Position numbers and translations under genes: made by a program. Positions 17,912-27,104 of a stretch of DNA of 64,000 nt are shown in pieces (the stretch's first letter is position 1; the number at the start of each line of letters is the position of its first letter). The notes below the pieces were generated by a model. That model was not told the DNA's origin. It worked only from the letters and a program-made list of their open reading frames with translations, and did not search any database. The stretch is from Dysgonomonas hofstadii (GTDB lineage Bacteria; Bacteroidota; Bacteroidia; Bacteroidales; Dysgonomonadaceae): the NCBI RefSeq assembly GCF_014196915.1, contig NZ_JACIEP010000010.1, positions 1 to 64,000 of the forward strand. The letters are read 5' to 3'.

Positions 17912-19423
17912 TTACATATCCTCTATCAGATTCAACATCTTTTCCGTGGCTTTCACGGCAGCTTCAGTCTGGTCAGCATCCAATCCTCTGGTTTTGAAAG
18001 TTTTGCCATTGAATTCCCATGTGATAACCGTCTGCACTAATGCATCGGTACGTCCTCCCGGCGGAATGAACACAGCATAGTTGGTAAGGGTAGGGGTTGG
18101 CTTGTTCAACCGGCTGTATATTTTATACAGAGCTTTTGAAAAAGCATGGTATTGCCCGTCCCCGGGTGCTGTCCATTCATATTCGTTTCCGTCTATTTCT
18201 ACTTTAACAGTAGCTGTAGGGCGAAGTCCTTTGGTAAGCAGGAATGCAAAAGATAGTATTTTAATTCGCTTTTCTTTATCATTGTTCTTCAATACATCTG
18301 CGATGATATAAGGCAGGTCATCCTGAGTGATGATTTCTTTCTTGTCACCTAATTCAATCACCCGGTTGGTTACTATCTGCATATCTACCTCATCAAGTTC
18401 TATACCCAATGCCTCTATATTCTTGCGGATATTAGATTTACCCGACAGTTTACCGAGGGCATATTCCCGTACACGGCCGAAACGCTCAGGGAAAAGATCG
18501 TTGTAGTACAGATTATTCTTATTATCGCCGTCTGCATGGATTCCGGCGCATTGAGTAAAGACATTGTCTCCCACGATGGGCTGGTTGGTAGAGATGATCT
18601 GCCCCGAATATGATTCTACTACACGGCTCACCTTATTAATGTTTTCTTCCTTGACGGTAGTCTGTAATTTCAACTGATCGTGAAATACGGCTATAACACT
18701 GGCCAGTGATGCATTTCCCGCACGTTCGCCCAGTCCGTTCATTGTCAGATGCACTCCTTTTACTCCCACTTCGGCGGCCACCATCGTGTTGGCCACGGCG
18801 AGGTCATAATCGTTGTGGGCATGGAAATCGAAATGCAGATTGGGATAGCGGCTTATCATCCTGCGGCATGCACGCCATACACTGTGAGGGTTGAGAATAC
18901 CCAGTGTGTCGGGCAGCATGAAGCGTTTAATAGGCAGGTCTTTCATGCCGTCCATCATGAAATAAACGTAGTCTTCGGAGTGGATAATACCGTTCGACCA
19001 GTCTTCGAGGTAAACATTAACGGTAATGCCCATTTCCTGAGCCATATTCACTTCGGATCTTATATCTTCGAGGTGTTGCTCCGGTGTTTTCCTCAATTGC
19101 TCGGTAACGTGCTTGTAAGAGCCTTTTGTCAGCAGGTTGATAGTCTTGCATCCTGCGTCTTTTATCCATTGCAGGGATGCGCCCTTATCGATAAAACCCA
19201 ATATCTCGATCTTATCGATATGGCCTGTTGCCTGAGCCCATGAGGCAATCTTGCTTACAGTATCAAACTCACCGTTAGATACCCTTGCCGAAGCTATTTC
19301 TATGCGGTTTACCCCCAGATCGACGAGCAGCAGGCGGGCTACGCTCATCTTCTCCTGTGTGGAAAATGAAACGCTCGCCGTTTGCTCCCCGTCACGCAGG
19401 GTAGTGTCCATTATTTCAATCAT
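17912..19423 (-). CDS. second LeuA-type protein (2-isopropylmalate/citramalate synthase family)
   Basis: A 503-residue DRE-TIM metallolyase with the DTTLRDGEQ signature at 6-14, FDFHAHNDYDLAVAN (metal-binding HxH) and MNGLGERAGNASL, followed by a C-terminal LeuA allosteric-type domain (about 390-500). It condenses acetyl-CoA with a 2-oxo acid; whether that is 2-oxoisovalerate, pyruvate (citramalate) or another substrate cannot be read from the sequence. Bacteroidales leu operons usually carry this second copy beside the main leuA. Located 71 bp after leuD, in a spacer full of AATTAGC repeats. Confidence 0.85.
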   Translation of the reverse strand: MIEIMDTTLRDGEQTASVSFSTQEKMSVARLLLVDLGVNRIEIASARVSNGEFDTVSKIASWAQATGHIDKIEILGFIDKGASLQWIKDAGCKTINLLTKGSYKHVTEQLRKTPEQHLEDIRSEVNMAQEMGITVNVYLEDWSNGIIHSEDYVYFMMDGMKDLPIKRFMLPDTLGILNPHSVWRACRRMISRYPNLHFDFHAHNDYDLAVANTMVAAEVGVKGVHLTMNGLGERAGNASLASVIAVFHDQLKLQTTVKEENINKVSRVVESYSGQIISTNQPIVGDNVFTQCAGIHADGDNKNNLYYNDLFPERFGRVREYALGKLSGKSNIRKNIEALGIELDEVDMQIVTNRVIELGDKKEIITQDDLPYIIADVLKNNDKEKRIKILSFAFLLTKGLRPTATVKVEIDGNEYEWTAPGDGQYHAFSKALYKIYSRLNKPTPTLTNYAVFIPPGGRTDALVQTVITWEFNGKTFKTRGLDADQTEAAVKATEKMLNLIEDM

Positions 19424-19427
19424 AATT

Positions 19428-19490
19428 CAATTAGCGAATTAGTCAATTAGCGAATTAGCAAATGAAAATAGTGTATTTGCTAATATGCTA
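19428..19490. repeat. AATTAGC repeats in leuD-leuA2 spacer
   Basis: CAATTAGCGAATTAGT occurs twice in tandem (19428-19443 and, with the last base changed, 19444-19459). Then ATTAGCAAAT pairs with ATTTGCTAAT about 11 nt further on, giving a 10-bp hairpin. The same units recur at 20102-20115 and 20509-20536. Confidence 0.7.
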
Positions 19491-19494
19491 ATTT

Positions 19495-20085
19495 TCAAAT
19501 TTTCGAATTAACTTCGTATTCCTCTGTCATTTCTTTTTTAGAGAGTAGATAGTCGATATCATCCAGACCTTTGAGCAGGCATTCTTTTTTATATGGATTG
19601 ATCTCGAAATTTTCCGACTTGCCTGTTGCATTATTTTTTATTGTCTGTTTCTCCAGATCGATGGTCAGTGTCGCTTTCGGATCGGCCTTTACGCTGACAA
19701 AAGCTTCTGAGAGAAATTCAGGAGTGACAATAACCGGCAATACCCCGTTGTTCAATGCGTTATTCCTGAAAATATCGGCAAAGAAACTTGAAACTACTGC
19801 ACGGAAGCCATATCCGGCAACTGCCCATGCGGCATGTTCACGGCTCGATCCACTACCGAAATTCTTACCTGCGACAAGTATTTGTCCGCTGTATGTGGAA
19901 TCGTTCAATACGAAGTCGGCTTTAGGGCTACCGTCTTTGTTGTAGCGCCAGTCGGCGAAAAGATTGTTGCCAAATCCTTCTTTGTCAGTCGCTTTCAGAA
20001 AGCGTGCAGGTATAATCTGGTCTGTGTCCACATTTTCGATAGGAAGTGGAACGTATGTCGATGTAAGTGTTTGAAATTTTTCCAT
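19495..20085 (-). CDS. leuD: 3-isopropylmalate dehydratase small subunit
   Basis: A 196-residue aconitase swivel-domain protein. [13 protein letters not shown] (19-31), [16 protein letters not shown] (73-88) and NNGVLPV (about 111-117) are family signatures, the GSGSSREHA loop contributing to the substrate site. With LeuC it isomerises 2- to 3-isopropylmalate. A 50-bp spacer and a small four-helix-bundle gene separate it from leuC, although the two subunits are normally adjacent. Confidence 0.96.
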   Translation of the reverse strand: MEKFQTLTSTYVPLPIENVDTDQIIPARFLKATDKEGFGNNLFADWRYNKDGSPKADFVLNDSTYSGQILVAGKNFGSGSSREHAAWAVAGYGFRAVVSSFFADIFRNNALNNGVLPVIVTPEFLSEAFVSVKADPKATLTIDLEKQTIKNNATGKSENFEINPYKKECLLKGLDDIDYLLSKKEMTEEYEVNSKI

Positions 20086-20101
20086 AAATATTAATTTGTA
20101 A

Positions 20102-20115
20102 ATTAGCGAATTAGC
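20102..20115. repeat. AATTAGC repeat upstream of leuD
   Basis: ATTAGCGAATTAGC, the same unit as in the leuD-leuA2 spacer, on the left side of the four-helix-bundle gene. Confidence 0.6.
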
Positions 20116-20135
20116 ATATTTTCAAATGAATAGTC

Positions 20136-20486
20136 TCATCCTTTTGACTTAGCCGTTCCGATAATTTTATTGATGATTTTTTGTAATATCTTTATATCTT
20201 CTAATAATTGAGAATTAAATGGATAATTCTCGGAGTTTTCACAAAGGAGCAACCAATATTCAGTTTCGTCAGCTTCTTTCGCCGCAATCTTTAGCTTATG
20301 AATAAAGTCTTGTTTACTCTCTCCATTTTGAACTTCCCTTATATTTGCCCCGATTGATGTTCCACTTTTTAGCAACTGGTTAGCAATTATGTATTTTCGT
20401 TCTTGCTCCAATATTTCAGCAAATGCAATAATATCCAAAGCGAACTTAAACGATAAATCAACAATTACATTTCCGGTTTCTTTCAT
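20136..20486 (-). CDS. four-helix bundle protein (23S rRNA intervening-sequence protein family)
   Basis: A 116-residue helical protein with the family pattern: DLSFKFALDIIAFAEI, LLKSGTSIGANIREVQNGESKQDFIHKLKIAAKEADETEYWL and ILQKIINKII, all typical of the S23/IVP family first found in intervening sequences of 23S rRNA genes. Function is unknown; these genes are scattered in Bacteroidetes and often look mobile. It lies between leuC and leuD, flanked on both sides by AATTAGC repeats. The ATG at 20486 is preferred; an in-frame TTG lies two codons upstream. Confidence 0.85.
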   Translation of the reverse strand: MKETGNVIVDLSFKFALDIIAFAEILEQERKYIIANQLLKSGTSIGANIREVQNGESKQDFIHKLKIAAKEADETEYWLLLCENSENYPFNSQLLEDIKILQKIINKIIGTAKSKG

Positions 20487-20508
20487 ACTCAATTAAGTAA
20501 TTTTCAAA

Positions 20509-20536
20509 TTTGCTAATTTCCGAATTTGCTAATTAG
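20509..20536. repeat. AATTAGC-type repeat at leuC 3' end
   Basis: TTTGCTAATTTCCGAATTTGCTAATTAG-like double unit (two copies of TTTGCTAATT), the reverse complement form of the leu-operon spacer repeat, reaching the leuC stop codon. Confidence 0.6.
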
Positions 20537-21927
20537 AAATTCCTCGGATCGGTTATCCGTCCAGTAACTGCTGCTGCTGCCGCTACCAATGGCCCTGCAA
20601 GGATAGTACGTGCACCCGGTCCCTGACGTCCTTCGAAGTTACGGTTCGAAGTAGATACCGCATATTTTCCGGCCGGAACTTTATCGTCGTTCATCGCCAG
20701 ACATGCCGAGCATCCCGGTTGGCGAAGCTCAAAGCCTGCATCTTTCAATATATCGTAGAGACCTTCATCTTTTATCTGTTTTTCTACCATCCAGCTTCCC
20801 GGAACAAGCCATGCGATCACATTATCCGCTTTTTTCTTACCTTTCACAAAGTTGGCAAATACACGGAAGTCTTCGATACGGCCGTTTGTGCAACTACCGA
20901 GGAATACATAATCTATTTGTTTGCCTTCAACCCTTTCTCCCGGTTTGAAGCCCATGTAGTCCATCGATTTCTGGAATGATATACGTCCTGCTTCGTCGAT
21001 TTCGTCAAGAGTAGGGATAGTACCTGTAATCCCCATTCCCATACCCGGATTGGTCCCATAAGTGATCATCGGCTGAATATCGGCAGCATCGAAAGTCAGT
21101 TCTTTATCAAATTTTGCACCCTCATCTGTTTTCAGGGTTTCCCAGTATGCTAGCGCTTTATCCCATTCTTCACCTTTCGGAGCGAATTCGCGGCCTTTCA
21201 CATAGTTGAAAGTTGTTTCGTCGGGAGCGACAAGACCTCCACGTGCGCCCATTTCTATACTCAGGTTACAGAGCGTCATACGTTCTTCCATCGACATATT
21301 GCGGATAGCCTCTCCCGCATATTCAACGAAGTAGCCTGTAGCGCCACCTGTTGTCAGTTTCGAGATCATATACAGTGCCAGGTCTTTAGCTATAACACCT
21401 TCGTTCAGTTTACCGTTGAATGTGATACGCATGGTCTTAGGGCGGGTTTGAAGCACGCATTGCGAGGCAAGCACCATTTCTACTTCGCTGGTGCCGATAC
21501 CAAATGCGATGGCTCCAAAAGCTCCGTGTGTAGAAGTATGGCTGTCGCCGCAAACGATAGTCATACCCGGCTGGGTGAACCCGTTCTCAGGGCCGATGAT
21601 GTGAACTACACCATTTTTCTGATGTCCCAATGGATAGTATAGGTTGATACCGAATTCGTTTGCATTTTTCGAAAGGGTATCCAACTGATTTTTTGAAATC
21701 GGATCTTTTACGGGTTGATCCTGATCGATTGTTGGTGTATTGTGGTCGGCTGTAATGGTTGTCTTCTCGGGACGGAAAACTTTTAATCCCCGTGCACGTA
21801 GTCCGTTGAATGCCTGAGGGCTGGTTACCTCGTGGCAAAAGTGACGGTCTATGTACAACTGTGTGGGGCCGTTTTCTACGGATGATACGACATGCGCATC
21901 CCAGATTTTGTCGAATAATGTTTTCAT
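20533..21927 (-). CDS. leuC: 3-isopropylmalate dehydratase large subunit
   Basis: A 464-residue aconitase-family protein that carries the [4Fe-4S] cluster for isomerisation of 2-isopropylmalate to 3-isopropylmalate. Signatures are [28 protein letters not shown] (first cluster Cys) and GCSACLAMN (the two others), plus [16 protein letters not shown] at the N-terminus. Normal length. Second gene of the leu operon, after leuA, with a 100-bp spacer rich in ACAAG repeats. Confidence 0.97.
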   Translation of the reverse strand: MKTLFDKIWDAHVVSSVENGPTQLYIDRHFCHEVTSPQAFNGLRARGLKVFRPEKTTITADHNTPTIDQDQPVKDPISKNQLDTLSKNANEFGINLYYPLGHQKNGVVHIIGPENGFTQPGMTIVCGDSHTSTHGAFGAIAFGIGTSEVEMVLASQCVLQTRPKTMRITFNGKLNEGVIAKDLALYMISKLTTGGATGYFVEYAGEAIRNMSMEERMTLCNLSIEMGARGGLVAPDETTFNYVKGREFAPKGEEWDKALAYWETLKTDEGAKFDKELTFDAADIQPMITYGTNPGMGMGITGTIPTLDEIDEAGRISFQKSMDYMGFKPGERVEGKQIDYVFLGSCTNGRIEDFRVFANFVKGKKKADNVIAWLVPGSWMVEKQIKDEGLYDILKDAGFELRQPGCSACLAMNDDKVPAGKYAVSTSNRNFEGRQGPGARTILAGPLVAAAAAVTGRITDPRNF

Positions 21928-21947
21928 TTTTTATTTGGTTTTAGTTA

Positions 21948-22021
21948 ACAAGTATACAAGATACAAGATACAAGTTCTTTTTAGAGAAACTTGTTTACTT
22001 GTCTACTCGTTTACTCGTATC
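21948..22021. repeat. ACAAG/CTTGT repeat block between leuA and leuC
   Basis: ACAAG repeats (ACAAGTATACAAGATACAAGATACAAG as short overlapping units, 21948-21974) are followed by an inverted counterpart made of CTTGTTTACTTGTCTACTCG-type units (21990-22021). The two halves can fold on each other around TTCTTTTTAGAGAA. It is a low-complexity hairpin in the operon spacer. Confidence 0.6.
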
Positions 22022-22028
22022 TCATTCG

Positions 22029-23519
22029 TTATTTCACAAACTTATTTACTGCATTAATAAAGGCTTCGACCGAGGCTACAATAATATCTGTATTTGCAGA
22101 AAACCCATAATAATTTATTCCCTCGTGCGATACCTGCATATGAACTTTTCCTGTATCGTCGCTTCCTTTGTTGATAGCCTGTATAAGGAACTCCTCGATA
22201 ACCATCTGTCGCTTGATTATTTCCTTTACTGCTTTGATGGCGGCATCTACAGGCCCGTTTCCGGTTGCCGATGCCTGGAATTTCTCACCTGCGATATCAA
22301 GTCCTACTACTCCGATACATTTCACACCCTTCCCTGAGGTTGTCTGCATAAAGTCGAGCTTGATGCGGTGCATTTTATCGGTCTCTTTACCTGCCAGAAT
22401 CAGAACATCTTCATCGGTAATATCCTTTTTGCGGTCGGCCAGATCAAGGAATCGCTGGTATATCTCAGCCAGATTGTCATCGTTTACTTCTATCCCGAGT
22501 AACGATAATCTGTTTTTCAATGCGGCGCGTCCGCTGCGTGCTGTCAAAACAATGGCACTGTCGTCGATGCCTACCTCCTTAGGATCGATGATCTCGTATG
22601 TAGACAGGTTTTTCAATACTCCGTCCTGATGAATACCTGATGAGTGGGCAAACGCATTACGCCCGACGATGGCCTTGTTTGGTTGCACTGGCATATTCAT
22701 CAGGCTCGAGACCATGCGGCTGACAGGATATATTTTTTGTGTATTGATATTTGTTTCAATGTTCAGTTCCTTATGGCTCTTGATTGCCATTACGACTTCT
22801 TCCAGCGAGGTGTTTCCGGCACGTTCGCCAATACCGTTTATGGTTACTTCTACCTGGCGTGCGCCATTAAGAACTCCCATGATAGAGTTGGCTGTCGCCA
22901 TTCCCAAATCCTGATGACAGTGTGTGGAAAGGATCGCATTCTTCATATCCACATGGTCGATCAGATATTTGATTTTCGCTCCATATTCGGTTGGCAGGCA
23001 ATAGCCTGTGGTATCGGGAATATTCACTACGGTTGCTCCGGCATTTACAACGGCTTGAACCACACGAGCCAGATATTCATTGTCGGTACGGCCCGCGTCT
23101 TCGGCGTAGAACTCCACGTCTTCAACATAACGCTTTGCATATTTAACACAAGCTGCCGCACGTTCCAGTATTTCTTCCTGAGTGGAATTGAATTTATATC
23201 TGATATGGTATTCAGATGTTCCTATTCCTGTGTGGATGCGTTTATTCTTTGCATATTTCAATGCTTCGGCGGCTACTTCGATGTCTTTTTCCACTGCCCG
23301 TGTCAAAGCACATATGGTAGGCCAGGTCACGGCTTTAGATATTTCGACTACCGAATTGAAGTCTCCCGGACTGGAAACGGGAAAACCGGCTTCGATAACG
23401 TCAACGCCGAGCGATTCGAGGGCTTTGGCTACTTCTATTTTCTCAATTGTATTCAACTGGCAACCAGGCACCTGCTCTCCATCTCTCAATGTTGTGTCAA
23501 AAATAAATAACTTGTCCAT
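22029..23519 (-). CDS. leuA: 2-isopropylmalate synthase
   Basis: A 496-residue DRE-TIM metallolyase that condenses acetyl-CoA and 2-oxoisovalerate, the committed step of leucine synthesis. [15 protein letters not shown] at 8-22, [15 protein letters not shown] and [15 protein letters not shown] are the catalytic and metal-binding signatures, [10 protein letters not shown] the linker motif, and about 390-496 the leucine-binding regulatory domain. First gene of the operon; it lies directly behind a leader peptide and terminator (23555-23695), so it is likely controlled by attenuation. Confidence 0.97.
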   Translation of the reverse strand: MDKLFIFDTTLRDGEQVPGCQLNTIEKIEVAKALESLGVDVIEAGFPVSSPGDFNSVVEISKAVTWPTICALTRAVEKDIEVAAEALKYAKNKRIHTGIGTSEYHIRYKFNSTQEEILERAAACVKYAKRYVEDVEFYAEDAGRTDNEYLARVVQAVVNAGATVVNIPDTTGYCLPTEYGAKIKYLIDHVDMKNAILSTHCHQDLGMATANSIMGVLNGARQVEVTINGIGERAGNTSLEEVVMAIKSHKELNIETNINTQKIYPVSRMVSSLMNMPVQPNKAIVGRNAFAHSSGIHQDGVLKNLSTYEIIDPKEVGIDDSAIVLTARSGRAALKNRLSLLGIEVNDDNLAEIYQRFLDLADRKKDITDEDVLILAGKETDKMHRIKLDFMQTTSGKGVKCIGVVGLDIAGEKFQASATGNGPVDAAIKAVKEIIKRQMVIEEFLIQAINKGSDDTGKVHMQVSHEGINYYGFSANTDIIVASVEAFINAVNKFVK

Positions 23520-23554
23520 GACTCTTTTTTAATTGGTTTATTAAATATATTCTC

Positions 23555-23593
23555 AAAAAAAAACCTTTCTCATCTTTTACAGAGTGAGAAAGG
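23555..23593 (-). terminator. attenuator terminator of the leu operon
   Basis: On the minus strand CCTTTCTCA (23585-23593) pairs with TGAGAAAGG (23564-23572) and is followed by nine T (23555-23563), 35 nt before the leuA start. A competing pairing exists: AGGGTGAG at the leader-peptide stop codon (plus-strand 23632-23639) with CTCACTCT in the terminator 5' arm (23581-23588), with one G-U wobble, which would act as antiterminator. Confidence 0.85.
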
Positions 23594-23632
23594 CTCAAGT
23601 TTATTCTTTATGATTATACTACATAGCAATGC

Positions 23633-23695
23633 TCACCCTAAATTTCTCCAGAGGATAATGAGTGAACTAATAATAATACTATGTACTGATAACAT
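23633..23695 (-). CDS. leuL: leu operon leader peptide (attenuator)
   Basis: A 20-codon frame reading MLSVHSIIISSLIILWRNLG and stop, with ten branched-chain residues (5 Ile, 4 Leu, 1 Val). Its stop codon lies within the segment able to pair with the terminator's 5' arm. This is the standard layout of ribosome-mediated attenuation: stalling at Ile/Leu codons frees the antiterminator, while completion lets the terminator form. Too short for routine gene finding. The gene symbol is by analogy with enteric leuL; there is no sequence homology implied. Confidence 0.8.
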   Translation of the reverse strand: MLSVHSIIISSLIILWRNLG

Positions 23696-23819
23696 TTCTG
23701 TTTGATTTTATTTAATGGTTGACAAAGTTATTTCAAATTTTGATAAAAACAAATAAAAAGATCGCTTTTTTGATTTTAACTAGCATTTTTATATTTTAGG
23801 TCTTTTCGATTATTAATTT

Positions 23820-23827
23820 TACCTTTG
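23820..23827 (+). promoter_or_regulatory. -7 box upstream of HAD phosphatase gene
   Basis: TACCTTTG matches TAnnTTTG exactly and lies 28 bp before the ATG at 23856. No good -33 box. Confidence 0.5.
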
Positions 23828-23855
23828 TGCTGGCAAAATTAATATTACATTCATT

Positions 23856-24590
23856 ATGATTACGGCATTCTCCGATTACCTTAATAAACACCAATATAAA
23901 AATTTCGATCTCAAAGCAGTCCTTTTCGATATGGACGGCGTGTTGTACGACTCCATGAAGTGGCACTCCAAGTCGTGGAAGCAAACAATGGACGAGTTTG
24001 ATATACCGAGTACGCCCGAAGAGTTCTACCTGTATGAAGGAATGGTAGGCAAGAGCACAATAAACCACCTTATGAACAGGGAAAGAGGCCGTGATGCCTC
24101 GCAGGACGAGATAGAAAAAATATATAAACGCAAAACAGAGTTGTTCTCTGAATATAACGATGGCAGTCTTATTCCTTATGCTCATGATTTTGTAAAAAAA
24201 GTGCATGACGAGGGATATACATGTGTGATAGTCACGGGATCGGGACAACCTACCCTCATCGATAAGATAGAACATAATTTTCAGGGACTGTTTACCAAAG
24301 AACGTATGGTGACAGCATTCGATGTGAAGCATGGCAAGCCTCATCCCGAACCATTCCTTATGGGACTGGGAAAAGCCGGGCACCTGAACCCAAATCAGGC
24401 TGTGGTGATAGAAAATGCGCCGAGAGGCGTGGAAGCGGCATCGGCGGCGGGAATATTCACCATCGCTATAAATACAGGCCCGTTGGATGAAAAAGTATTG
24501 TGGGATGCAGGTGCCAATATTGTATTACCATCTATGGAAGCTTTGTATAATAACTGGGATGAGTTTGTGAAAATATTGAATGCCCGGTAA
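23856..24590 (+). CDS. HAD-superfamily phosphatase / beta-phosphoglucomutase-like hydrolase
   Basis: A 244-residue soluble HAD enzyme. Motif I is FDMDGVLYDS with the nucleophile Asp25 and general acid Asp27, motif II VIVTGSGQPT, motif III Lys in VKHGKPHPEPF, and motif IV VIENAPRGVEAA. The helical cap between about 35 and 105 is of the phosphoglucomutase type. It probably dephosphorylates a small sugar phosphate or isomerises a hexose phosphate; the substrate cannot be fixed. Alone on the plus strand, divergent from the leu operon. Confidence 0.85.
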   Translation: MITAFSDYLNKHQYKNFDLKAVLFDMDGVLYDSMKWHSKSWKQTMDEFDIPSTPEEFYLYEGMVGKSTINHLMNRERGRDASQDEIEKIYKRKTELFSEYNDGSLIPYAHDFVKKVHDEGYTCVIVTGSGQPTLIDKIEHNFQGLFTKERMVTAFDVKHGKPHPEPFLMGLGKAGHLNPNQAVVIENAPRGVEAASAAGIFTIAINTGPLDEKVLWDAGANIVLPSMEALYNNWDEFVKILNAR

Positions 24591-24614
24591 ATTACAGAGC
24601 TGTTAAGTACTATC

Positions 24615-24742
24615 GATTGCCGCGCCTTTTAACGCGTGGATAAAAACACTTTAGGAAAAGACTTTAGTCGAAATTCCATTTGGCTAAAGCCAATTTCAGA
24701 TATCTGATCTTATTCCTCCACTTAAAAGTGGAGGCAATTGAA
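24615..24742. repeat. modular hairpin repeat, copy 1
   Basis: Starts ATTGCC with a CGCG..CGCG hairpin (24621-24636), then palindromes GACTTTAGTC (24660-24669) and TGGCTAAAGCCA (24681-24692), then CCTCCACTT-AA-AAGTGGAGG (24715-24734) and CAATTGAA. The same order of modules occurs at 37081-37220 and, in part, at 34567-34620. It fills most of the gap 24591-24870; no gene is visible there. Confidence 0.7.
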
Positions 24743-24870
24743 GTTCAAAAATCCCTCGACAGGTAGGCTGAATTACCCCAATAGAACGTTAACATAAAAC
24801 AACTTTACGGACTGAACCTATTTAGTCCTGAAACGTTCAAACCTTATTACAAACTTAATACACAACAATT

Positions 24871-25329
24871 ATGTTAGATCAGATTTTAAATCTTGTAAAA
24901 GATCAGGCTGCAAATGTCATTACAAATAACTCGCAAGTGCCGGAAGATAAAAAGGATGCAGCAGTGGAAACAACTACTCATGCTATCGCTGATGGTCTGA
25001 AAAGTCAGCTTACATCCGGAAATATTTCAAATGTAATGGCTTTGTTTGGTGGCGAATCGGGTGGTAGCAATGCGCTTTCTGGCTCTCTTCAGAATTCGGT
25101 AGTATCAGCTTTAGCTGAAAAAGTAGGACTAAGTCAGGGTGTTGCCACTACTATTGCTTCTACAGTAGTTCCTGCGTTGATAAGTTTAGTTTCGAAAAAA
25201 CATAACGATTCGAACGATTCTTTCGATCTGGGTTCTATCCTTAGTTCTTTCACCGGAGGAGGAGATGACGGAAAGAAAAGTGGTGGTCTGATGGATATGA
25301 TAGGCGGATTATTCGGTGGAGGCAAATAA
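24871..25329 (+). CDS. DUF937/YidB-like small protein
   Basis: A 152-residue protein rich in Gly and Ser. Residues 1-115 form predicted helices with the pattern MLDQILNLVKDQAANVIT, ATTHAIADGLKSQLTSG and SALAEKVGLSQGVATTIASTVVPALISLV, which resembles DUF937 proteins. A Gly-rich tail (GGGDDGKKSGGLMDMIGGLFGGGK) closes it. No signal peptide. Function unknown. It stands alone and converges on a radical SAM gene through a hairpin at 25347-25377. Confidence 0.6.
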   Translation: MLDQILNLVKDQAANVITNNSQVPEDKKDAAVETTTHAIADGLKSQLTSGNISNVMALFGGESGGSNALSGSLQNSVVSALAEKVGLSQGVATTIASTVVPALISLVSKKHNDSNDSFDLGSILSSFTGGGDDGKKSGGLMDMIGGLFGGGK

Positions 25330-25346
25330 AAAGACAAGACAAATTT

Positions 25347-25377
25347 AAAGAGTGGCTTATGTGAGCTGCTCTTTTTT
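25347..25377 (+). terminator. terminator after DUF937-like gene
   Basis: AAAGAG..GCT and AGC..CTCTTT flank a TATGTG loop (two internal mismatches) and are followed by a T run. It overlaps the 3' end of the convergent radical SAM gene. Confidence 0.55.
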
Positions 25378-27045
25378 GTTTTTGTCAAAACAGTATTTAA
25401 ATGTAGTATTTCCCTCCGGTAAAAATATTGTGAGCAGAAAAATATCTTCGGAAAGCATATCTATTACTGTAAGTTTTTCAATGACTTTCCTGTTTAGCCC
25501 ATGTTTTTTCAAGAAGATTTTATCTTGTCCAATTTGATAAAGTAATTGTTTTCTTCGTTGTTTGCCTATTGTATCTTCCCAGAATCCCTGTGGTTTACGG
25601 CTGAAGTTGTTATAGTAATCTTCCCTTAATGTTTCAAATAAATCTATATTTTTCGATAGCAGAAATTCATGTAAATACCTGAACAGGTCTTCCAATTGAT
25701 AACCCCGGTGGGGATATTGCCTCTCTTTATAGAATTGGCCAACTTCATCGAAAAGCTCAAAATATTTTCCTTTATAATAAGACCTGAAAACAATATCCAT
25801 TGTCTCAGGAAAACGCCCGCTGTTCCAGAATTTTTCGAGGGCGTGCTCTGCTTCATGGATTCGTGAGAGTTCTTCGGCTGAAATATCACTGTTATAAAAG
25901 ATTTCGTATGGCGCTTCATCATCATACTTATATCCATATTTATCCGCATCTTTCCGGAGATTGGTTCCCCGCAGCATTTTCAGAAAACCGAGCTGCACTT
26001 CTTTCGCTCCCAATTCGAAAACATCATTAAACGATTTGCGAAAACGTTCTAATGTTTCGTAAGGAAGTCCGGCGATCAGGTCGAGATGCAGGTCTATCTT
26101 TCCACCCTGCATTATTTTCTGCACATTACCTGCCAGTAATGGAAAATCCTGTTTCCGTTTTACAGCGACATTCGTAGGTTCGTATGTCGATTGAATCCCG
26201 ATTTCGAAGCGGAAATAATTCTCCGGAAGGTTATCATTCAGATAATCTATCATCTCATCTTTCAGGAGATCGGCATATACTTCAAACTGGCAACTGAGGT
26301 TCGGGCGATAATTCTTTATCAGGAAGCCGAAAACCATGAGTGTATGCTCTCTGTTGAGGTTAAATGTGCGGTCGAGAAATTTTATTTGCTTAGCCTTACT
26401 TTCTATCAGATATTTCAGATTGCCCAGGATATAATCTTTGGGAAAGTAACGCACGCCTTTTTCGAGCGAAGACAGGCAGTATTGGCATTGATAGGGGCAT
26501 CCCCGTGAGGTCTCGAAATAGACAAGCTTATTGCCCATTTCCTCTGCATCTTGTGGCAACATATAAGGTGAATCCAAGCGGCTGAGTTTTTCTATATCGG
26601 CCTGTGCGATAGCTTTACTTATATGTTTCCGGGATGATATGCCAGGGATTTCAGTCGATTTTTCATGCTGTATGGCATCGAGCAATTCGCCCAGAACAAA
26701 TTCACCTTCGCCGCTTATCACATAATCGATATTCCATGTATCGAGGAAGAATTCGGGCTCGTATGAAACTTCGGGGCCACCCAGAATGATGATTAGGCCG
26801 GGTTTATTCTTTTTCAGTACAGAGACCAGTTCTTTGGTTTGCTTTACATTCCATATAGATACGCTCAGTCCAAGAATACTGCATTCTGTGCCCAGTAATT
26901 CATTCGCAATCTTATTTATATTTTCTTTTATGGTATATTCTCTGAGCGATACATCGAACCTGTCTTTGTTAGCTACATAGAGCCAGCGAAGCGCCAGTGA
27001 TGTATGGATATATTTTGCATTCAGCGTAGAGAGTACCGTTTTCAT
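25357..27045 (-). CDS. B12-binding-domain radical SAM protein with DUF4080-like C-terminus
   Basis: A 562-residue protein. Residues 1-130 form a cobalamin-binding-like Rossmann domain (LGGPEVSYEPEF at 88-99). The radical SAM core carries CPYQCQYC with Cys183, Cys187 and Cys190 for the [4Fe-4S] cluster. The C-terminal part (from about 390) fits DUF4080. Related clostridial and Bacteroidales proteins are annotated as B12-binding radical SAM of unknown substrate; they may methylate or rearrange unactivated carbons. Short leader: a promoter-like pair lies at 27071-27104. Monocistronic. Confidence 0.85.
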   Translation of the reverse strand: MKTVLSTLNAKYIHTSLALRWLYVANKDRFDVSLREYTIKENINKIANELLGTECSILGLSVSIWNVKQTKELVSVLKKNKPGLIIILGGPEVSYEPEFFLDTWNIDYVISGEGEFVLGELLDAIQHEKSTEIPGISSRKHISKAIAQADIEKLSRLDSPYMLPQDAEEMGNKLVYFETSRGCPYQCQYCLSSLEKGVRYFPKDYILGNLKYLIESKAKQIKFLDRTFNLNREHTLMVFGFLIKNYRPNLSCQFEVYADLLKDEMIDYLNDNLPENYFRFEIGIQSTYEPTNVAVKRKQDFPLLAGNVQKIMQGGKIDLHLDLIAGLPYETLERFRKSFNDVFELGAKEVQLGFLKMLRGTNLRKDADKYGYKYDDEAPYEIFYNSDISAEELSRIHEAEHALEKFWNSGRFPETMDIVFRSYYKGKYFELFDEVGQFYKERQYPHRGYQLEDLFRYLHEFLLSKNIDLFETLREDYYNNFSRKPQGFWEDTIGKQRRKQLLYQIGQDKIFLKKHGLNRKVIEKLTVIDMLSEDIFLLTIFLPEGNTTFKYCFDKNKKEQLT

Positions 27046-27070
27046 TTTTATCGTCGGATTGAAAAAGATA

Positions 27071-27104
27071 CAAAAGTAATGGTTTTAAGTGAGAATATTA
27101 CAAA
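27071..27104 (-). promoter_or_regulatory. promoter for the B12 radical SAM gene
   Basis: On the minus strand TTTG (27101-27104), 22 nt, then TACTTTTG (27071-27078). It lies partly in the 3' end of the preceding gene and predicts a leader of about 20 nt. Confidence 0.6.

Noticed and set aside
19428-20536. A CRISPR array, because of short repeats in the leu spacers
   Set aside because: Units are 10-16 bp, lack regular 30-nt spacers and cas genes, and form simple hairpins.
21948-22021. Origin or iteron cluster suggested by ACAAG repeats
   Set aside because: Too small, within an operon spacer, no replication gene near it.
22644-23510. A 288-codon plus-strand frame opposite leuA
   Set aside because: Shadow of leuA; translation is rich in Cys, Phe and His with no family pattern.
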